Source of the DNA: Lachnospiraceae bacterium
GTDB lineage: Bacteria; Bacillota; Clostridia; Lachnospirales; Lachnospiraceae
NCBI GenBank assembly: GCA_022510745.1
Contig: JAFLSY010000006.1
Location: 124,001-188,000, forward strand
Direction of reading: 5' to 3'
DNA length: 64,000 bases
The notes under the pieces were generated by a model, which had not been told where the DNA came from, searched no databases, and was given only the letters and a program-made list of their open reading frames with translations. The translations under genes were made by a program, and so were the position numbers. Every line of letters begins with the position of its first letter. Within the stretch, counting starts at the first letter, position 1. Positions 59,099 to 64,000 of this stretch are shown here, piece after piece.

Positions 59099-59698
59099 GT
59101 GAAAGGTGAAAAAGGAGAAAGGCGAAAGCAAGAACTTCTGAAAATTGCATATCGGATGTTTATTCAAAAAGGGTATGAGGAAACAAGTATAGATGAGATC
59201 ATTGCTGAGGCTCATATTGCCAAAGGGACTTATTACTACTACTTTCCCAGCAAGGAAGCTACTCTCGAAGAAGTCATCAATATGATGATAAATGGTGAAG
59301 TAGAGCGGGCAAAAGCAATGTTGTCTGCCCCGATTCCCGTTCCTCAAAAGCTGGTCGGCGTTATCACGTCGCTGCGACCGGAACAGGGGGAAACCAATAT
59401 TTCCGATGCATTGAATCAAAAAGAAAATATCATCATGCATGAAAAGATCAGCAGACGGATTGTTGATGAAGCTGTGCCGCTTCTGGCAGAAGTCGTATGC
59501 GAGGGCATTGCGCAGGGATTGTTTGCTTGTGACCATATCGAAGAACGTGTCCGAATGATTTTGATTATGAGCCAGCACTTGTTTGACAACGGTAATTTTA
59601 GTGAAGGGGATATAAAGGTCTTTATTGATATGGTTGAAAAAACACTTGGTGCGCCGCCTGATACACTTGGATTTATTCGTCAGCTGATAAATCAGTAA
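59099..59698 (+). CDS. TetR-family transcriptional repressor
   Basis: 199 residues, GTG start. The helix-turn-helix is AYRMFIQKGYEETSIDEIIA and EAHIAKGTYYYYFPSKEAT, followed by the all-helical ligand domain. It precedes an MFS exporter and an ABC exporter on the same strand, so it probably represses both and responds to their substrate. The start has only weak ribosome-like sequence (AAAGG about 12 bases upstream), which suggests low expression. Confidence 0.88.
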   Translation: MKGEKGERRKQELLKIAYRMFIQKGYEETSIDEIIAEAHIAKGTYYYYFPSKEATLEEVINMMINGEVERAKAMLSAPIPVPQKLVGVITSLRPEQGETNISDALNQKENIIMHEKISRRIVDEAVPLLAEVVCEGIAQGLFACDHIEERVRMILIMSQHLFDNGNFSEGDIKVFIDMVEKTLGAPPDTLGFIRQLINQ

Positions 59699-59744
59699 AA
59701 TGAGAATTACTTATTGAAAGTATTGAGATAGGAGAGAGCATATT

Positions 59745-60980
59745 ATGAGAAATAGTGGTTCGGGTTTTAAAAAATTTTTGTTATTATGGGCCGGGGAATT
59801 GATTTCATCAATAGGTGGCGGTCTTACAAGCTTTGGCCTGGCTGTGTATGTATTCAATGAGACAGGAAGTGCTGCAAGCATGGCGGTGGTATCACTTCTT
59901 GCGTTTCTTCCTACTTTGATACTTTCTGCTCCGGCAGGAGTGTTGGCAGACCGTTACGACAGAAGATTATTGATGATGCTCGGAGACGGACTTTCAGGAC
60001 TTGGAATTCTTTATATTTTAATATGTATGATCAGCGGTCATGCTTCCTTGACGCAGATATGCATTGGTGTGTTGATCAGCTCTGTTTTTTCCGCTTTGTT
60101 AGAACCCTCGTACAGGGCAACTATAACAGATATTCTGACGAAAGAAGAGTATTCCAAAGCCAGCGGTATGGTCAGTCTGGCAGGCAGTGCAAGGTATCTT
60201 ATATCTCCTATGCTGGCAGGTTTTCTTCTGGCAGTAAGCGACATCAAGCTGTTGCTCATTATAGATATTTGCACTTTTATTGTAACGGTCACTACGACAC
60301 TGGTCGTAAAACGAGGGATTACCGGAAAAGAAATTATCAACCAGGATTCATTTATAAGCAGCTTCAAGGAGGGCTGGAAAGCAATCACCGAAAAACGAGG
60401 TGTTTTTGTTTTGATCATCATGTCAAGTGTTGTGACTTGCTTTATGGGAACATTTCAGATTTTAGCAGAGCCGATGGTGCTTGATTTTGCCGATAGTACA
60501 ACCTTGGGAATTGTCGAAACGGTCTGTGCCTGCGGAATGTTGGTTTCGAGTCTGATTCTAGGCATAAAAGGTATAAAAAGCGGATATGCCAAGGTTCTGA
60601 GCATTTCCCTTGCTTTCAGCGGAATAACAATGGCCGGATTCGGGCTAAAGCAGAATGTATATCTGATGTGTGCGGCCGGATTTTTGTTCTTTGCCACTCT
60701 TCCATTTACGAATAACTGTCTGGATTATCTTGCCAGAACAAATATTCCGGATGAAAAACAAGGGCGCGCATGGGGCTTGATCGGATTCTTATCACAGTTA
60801 GGATATGTATTTGCCTATGGATTATCAGGAATACTGGCAGATAGTATTTCCGTAAATCTGAACGTAAGTGTAGGAATAGGAGCAGCATATGTGGTGATGA
60901 TCTCCGGTGCTCTGCTGCTTCTGACATCAATTATTTTATCCTTATTGAGTTCTGTAAAAGAATTGGAAAGGAAAGAATAA
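59745..60980 (+). CDS. MFS exporter, macrolide-efflux-like
   Basis: 411 residues with twelve membrane segments. LLWAGELISSIGGGLTSFGL and the loop motif SAPAGVLADRYDRRLLMML are typical of the MFS_3 group that includes Mef-type macrolide pumps. Such proteins expel drugs by proton antiport. GATAGGAGAG precedes the ATG. It ends immediately before the FtsX permease gene (stop TAA, then ATG at the next base), so the two are cotranscribed. Confidence 0.88.
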   Translation: MRNSGSGFKKFLLLWAGELISSIGGGLTSFGLAVYVFNETGSAASMAVVSLLAFLPTLILSAPAGVLADRYDRRLLMMLGDGLSGLGILYILICMISGHASLTQICIGVLISSVFSALLEPSYRATITDILTKEEYSKASGMVSLAGSARYLISPMLAGFLLAVSDIKLLLIIDICTFIVTVTTTLVVKRGITGKEIINQDSFISSFKEGWKAITEKRGVFVLIIMSSVVTCFMGTFQILAEPMVLDFADSTTLGIVETVCACGMLVSSLILGIKGIKSGYAKVLSISLAFSGITMAGFGLKQNVYLMCAAGFLFFATLPFTNNCLDYLARTNIPDEKQGRAWGLIGFLSQLGYVFAYGLSGILADSISVNLNVSVGIGAAYVVMISGALLLLTSIILSLLSSVKELERKE

Positions 60981-63359
60981 ATGAAAATACATATCAAGTT
61001 ATTGGTAAATGATTTTCGGAAAAGGGCTTGGAAAAATATTGTCTTATTTGTGTTTATGCTCTTGTCAGTGACAATTGCTGCTTCTGTGGTGTTAATGTTA
61101 TCACAGCTTTTTTCGTCCATAACATCAATGTATGAAACAGCAAAGCCGCCGCACTTTCTGCAAATGCACATTGGAACTATTGAGCAAGCAGATATTGATG
61201 AATTTAACGAGAACTTCCCGGGCGTCACATATTGGCAAACGGCTCCTATGATAGATCTTTACGGAGAGGATATTACAGTTTCGGGAGAGGATAAATATGA
61301 TACGCTTTCAGATTGCCGTCTGGATATAAGCTTTGTTAAGCAGAATAACGGGTATGATGTTCTTCTTGATGAAAAAAGAATGCCGTTACATTTGATGGCC
61401 GGAGAAATTGGTGTTCCGATGATCATTCTTGACCAGTACGATATTTCACTTGGAGATAAGATCATTATCAGTGCGGACGGCACCAGAAAACAGTTCACTG
61501 TGGCAGCTTACGTTTACGACGGTATGATGAACTCAACGACCTGTTCCTCAACAAGATTTCTTATAAGCGATGCCGACTTTGATTTATTATTAGGGAACAT
61601 AGGTGAAACGGAATATCTCATTGAAACATATTTTACAGACAGTTCGCTTGCGTCGGCTTACCAGACTGCATATGAAGAAAGCGACAAAAATCTGCCGAAG
61701 AACGGGCAAGCGATTACCTACACGATAATATTCCTGCTGAGTGCGCTGACAGATATTCTGACTGCGTTTGTTTTTGTTCTTACAGGAATTATGCTTATTA
61801 TTGTAGTCATTATTTGCCTGCGGTACGTAATACTGGCCGAGCTTGAAGATGATGTGGTTGAAATAGGTACAATGAAGTCCATTGGTATTCCGGATAAAGG
61901 GATAGAAAATCTTTATCTTGCCAAGATCAGAATCCTTATGTCTATGGCAGGTATTGTCGGATTTATACTGGCGCTATTGCTTCTTCCGGTTTTTACAGGT
62001 CATATCAGCAGATTTTTCGGGGAGCAGCCGCTTGATGTCCGGTTTCTCCTGTTGGCTGCTGTGGCTGTTGTATTGATATATTGCATTATTCTGTTGTTTG
62101 CAAAAAAAGTATTGAAACAGATAAAGACAAAAACCATCGTTGATCTGCTTGTTTTGAATGATGGATTCAGTAAAAAAGTAAAGATAAAAAGCGGACTGCA
62201 CAAATCTGGAAAATTATCCGTAAATGCACTGATCGGACTGCAGGAGGTCCGCAGGGGATATGGAATCGTATTTACGCTGATGCTGATAATTACGATTCTG
62301 GTCATGGTACCGATACGTTCCCTGCAAACGATGCAGGCTCAGGATTTTGTTACATACATGGGAAGTCCGATCTGCGATCTGCTCATAGAGGTTACACAGG
62401 GCGAATCGTTAGAGGAGAGAAATGCAGAGCTTTCTAAGCTGCTCAGTGAAGAAGCAGAAATGGGCTGTATTCAGAATATTGATGTATTGCGGCGTGTACG
62501 TCTGCAAGCGTTTGGCAGTATGGGCGAACCGGTAGGAGTGCATATTGATACCGGCTTATCAGCCGGAAAGGGAATTGTTTATCTTAGCGGTTCAAAACCG
62601 TCTGATGAAAAGCATATTGCATTGTCCTATCTTCTTGCCGATGAACTTGGAAAAGAAATAGGAGATATGCTAGACATTACAGCCGGTAATCAGACATATA
62701 GTTTTGAAATCTGCGGTATTTATCAGGACGTTACAAGCGGAGGAAGAACAGCAAAAACGTTATATGATTTTCCGGGTGAGGCATCAGAAAAATATACTTA
62801 TCAGTTAGAATTGTCCGCTGATGGTACATCAGCTTCTGATATTTCGGCTGATGAATTTGCTGATAATCTGAAATCAAAACTAGGAAGCGGCTACAGCATA
62901 AAGAGTATGGATGGCTTCCTTGATCAGACATTAGGAGGGGTTACCGCTGGTCTTGGTCAGGCAGTTTATCTTGTTATCGTGATAAGCTTTGTTATAACTA
63001 TTTTCATTGTGCTGTTATTCATGGAACTCCGGTTAGCAAGGACCATGCGTGCTCTGGCAGAAAAAATTGCAATTGGTATTCCGATAAAGGCAATTTGTAT
63101 TCAGGAGCTTTATCCGATGCTTTTTACCGGAGGGGCAGGTGTGATCTTAGGTATTACTCTGACGGAATTGATAGGAGAAAAGCTTGTCAGCGCATTGTTT
63201 TCTCTGCTTGGATTAGGAATAACAAGCTTTTCTTTTTCGCCTATGACAATAGGCTGCATTCTTGTTCCGGTCAGCTTGATCTCAATTCTTGCAATCATTA
63301 ATTTAAGCGTTTGTATGAAGATCCAAAAGATCGATATATCCGGATATGTCAACCAGTAA
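60981..63359 (+). CDS. FtsX-domain ABC transporter permease
   Basis: 792 residues. TM1 near 18-40, extracellular domain about 50-245, three helices (250-380), a second extracellular part and the final three helices (about 650-785), with FtsX motifs around VEIGTMKSIGIPDKGIENLY. It works with the ATPase encoded after it. Large clostridial permeases of this type usually handle peptides or lantibiotics, but no substrate is shown by the sequence. It begins directly after the MFS stop codon with GGAAAG upstream. Confidence 0.87.
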   Translation: MKIHIKLLVNDFRKRAWKNIVLFVFMLLSVTIAASVVLMLSQLFSSITSMYETAKPPHFLQMHIGTIEQADIDEFNENFPGVTYWQTAPMIDLYGEDITVSGEDKYDTLSDCRLDISFVKQNNGYDVLLDEKRMPLHLMAGEIGVPMIILDQYDISLGDKIIISADGTRKQFTVAAYVYDGMMNSTTCSSTRFLISDADFDLLLGNIGETEYLIETYFTDSSLASAYQTAYEESDKNLPKNGQAITYTIIFLLSALTDILTAFVFVLTGIMLIIVVIICLRYVILAELEDDVVEIGTMKSIGIPDKGIENLYLAKIRILMSMAGIVGFILALLLLPVFTGHISRFFGEQPLDVRFLLLAAVAVVLIYCIILLFAKKVLKQIKTKTIVDLLVLNDGFSKKVKIKSGLHKSGKLSVNALIGLQEVRRGYGIVFTLMLIITILVMVPIRSLQTMQAQDFVTYMGSPICDLLIEVTQGESLEERNAELSKLLSEEAEMGCIQNIDVLRRVRLQAFGSMGEPVGVHIDTGLSAGKGIVYLSGSKPSDEKHIALSYLLADELGKEIGDMLDITAGNQTYSFEICGIYQDVTSGGRTAKTLYDFPGEASEKYTYQLELSADGTSASDISADEFADNLKSKLGSGYSIKSMDGFLDQTLGGVTAGLGQAVYLVIVISFVITIFIVLLFMELRLARTMRALAEKIAIGIPIKAICIQELYPMLFTGGAGVILGITLTELIGEKLVSALFSLLGLGITSFSFSPMTIGCILVPVSLISILAIINLSVCMKIQKIDISGYVNQ

Positions 63360-63391
63360 GGCTATGACTATATAGTGCGAGGAGAAAGAAC

Positions 63392-64000
63392 ATGAGTATT
63401 TTAGAAGCAAAAGGTTTATGCAAGAACTACGGTGGAGGCAATATTCTTTCAGACATAGATTTTCAGATCAATGTGGGAGAATTCGTTGCCGTAATGGGAC
63501 AATCGGGCGGTGGAAAGTCAACGCTTTTGTATTGTATCAGCGGAATGGACGAGCCCTCATCTGGAAAAATATATTTTGACGGGGCTGACATGACAGATAT
63601 GTCAGATAAGCAAATGCAGGAACTCCGATTGAAAAGAATGGGATTTGTTTTCCAGAAGCCAAGCTTTTTAAAAAATCTTTCTATCATTGATAATATTGTG
63701 TATCCTGCATTCCAATTAGGAGAAGCAGACCGTTCCGAAATTGTTAAGGAAGCTATGGCGCTCATGGAAGAGATGGGGATTTCATCTGTTGCGGAACATG
63801 ATATTTATAAGGTTTCGGGCGGGCAGCTTCAGCGGGCAGCGATCTGCAGAGCAATGATAAATCACCCGGATATTCTGTTCGGTGATGAGCTTACAGGAGC
63901 GCTTAACTCATCAACCACAAGAGAGGTTTCAGGTATTATTGATAATATAAATAAAAAAGGGACAACTGTTTTATTGGTTACACATGACGCAAATGTAGCT
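63392..64000 (+). CDS. ABC transporter ATPase, cut by window end
   Basis: 203 codons are visible from ATG 63392, preceded by GAGGAG. Walker A GQSGGGKST, Q-loop VFQKPSFLKNL, signature VSGGQLQRAAICRA, Walker B ILFGDELTGAL and the H-loop VTHD are present, so all catalytic elements are seen and only about 20-30 residues are likely missing. The Walker B glutamate is in DELTGAL in place of the usual DEPTGAL. It powers the FtsX permease before it, under the TetR regulator. Confidence 0.9.
   Translation, partial: MSILEAKGLCKNYGGGNILSDIDFQINVGEFVAVMGQSGGGKSTLLYCISGMDEPSSGKIYFDGADMTDMSDKQMQELRLKRMGFVFQKPSFLKNLSIIDNIVYPAFQLGEADRSEIVKEAMALMEEMGISSVAEHDIYKVSGGQLQRAAICRAMINHPDILFGDELTGALNSSTTREVSGIIDNINKKGTTVLLVTHDANVA

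Overview
The window looks like a chromosomal segment of a low-to-mid GC Gram-positive gut anaerobe, most likely a Lachnospiraceae-type Clostridium (cluster XIVa). The reasons are strong AGGAGG-type ribosome sites, lipoprotein signal peptides instead of periplasmic proteins, many LytTR/GHKL two-component pairs, a maltodextrin ABC importer without its own ATPase, MATE pumps, a Hol-Tox type I toxin and PocR/MCP chemosensory genes. This is inferred from gene content; no rRNA, tRNA or taxonomic marker is present. No CRISPR array, prophage or intact insertion sequence was seen.

Layout. 1-11.4 kb: alpha-glucan utilisation (glycogen debranching enzyme, HAD phosphatase, GH31 alpha-glucosidase, maltodextrin binding lipoprotein and two permeases, GH13 amylase lipoprotein). 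11.5-15.6 kb: an operon with its own promoter encoding a small secreted protein, a lipoprotein, two ABC-2-like membrane proteins and an ATPase. 15.6-17.1 kb: GNAT acetyltransferase, a decayed Rpn-family nuclease remnant and a NimA-like flavin protein. 17.2-21.6 kb: a LytTR response regulator and GHKL kinase, then an orphan binding lipoprotein and a second lipoprotein preceded by LytTR-style direct repeats. 21.6-22.0 kb: a 38-residue Hol-Tox toxin gene facing a predicted antisense RNA. 22.2-26.3 kb: an unknown small protein, a LytTR/DUF3021 pair, a MATE pump and a LysR regulator. 26.4-36.7 kb: a redox and detoxification island (aldo/keto reductases, flavodoxins, cyclophilin-like protein, LysR regulator, ferredoxin-type reductase, carboxymuconolactone decarboxylase-like protein, two SDRs) ending in a surface flavodoxin lipoprotein translationally coupled to a DUF4405 membrane cytochrome-like protein.

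36.8-40.9 kb: MoxR ATPase, DUF58 protein and transglutaminase-like membrane protein in one overlapping operon. 40.9-46.1 kb: a MacB-type ABC exporter with an elaborate leader (sigma-A promoter, two identical dyads, a five-codon ORF and a hairpin), facing a LytTR/GHKL two-component pair. 46.2-49.2 kb: a membrane chemoreceptor and a soluble PocR-chemoreceptor. 49.2-54.2 kb: LysR with a divergent cyclophilin-like lipoprotein, a fructuronate-reductase-like SDR and a REC/HD-GYP/GGDEF regulator. 54.3-58.8 kb: BlaI-type repressor, a HipBA remnant, then a MarR-controlled MATE/decarboxylase-like/aldo-keto reductase/flavin reductase operon. 59.0-64.0 kb: TetR, MFS exporter, FtsX permease and the ABC ATPase cut off by the window end.

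The second half is largely about sensing and removing foreign or reactive small molecules: five DNA-binding repressor/activator families sit beside pumps and reductases, and several have an operator that can be read directly (MarR, TetR, LysR). Two islands (26.7-36.7 kb and 55.1-58.8 kb) have the same logic and paralogous aldo/keto reductases. All promoters, operators and terminators below were located by eye and have not been tested.
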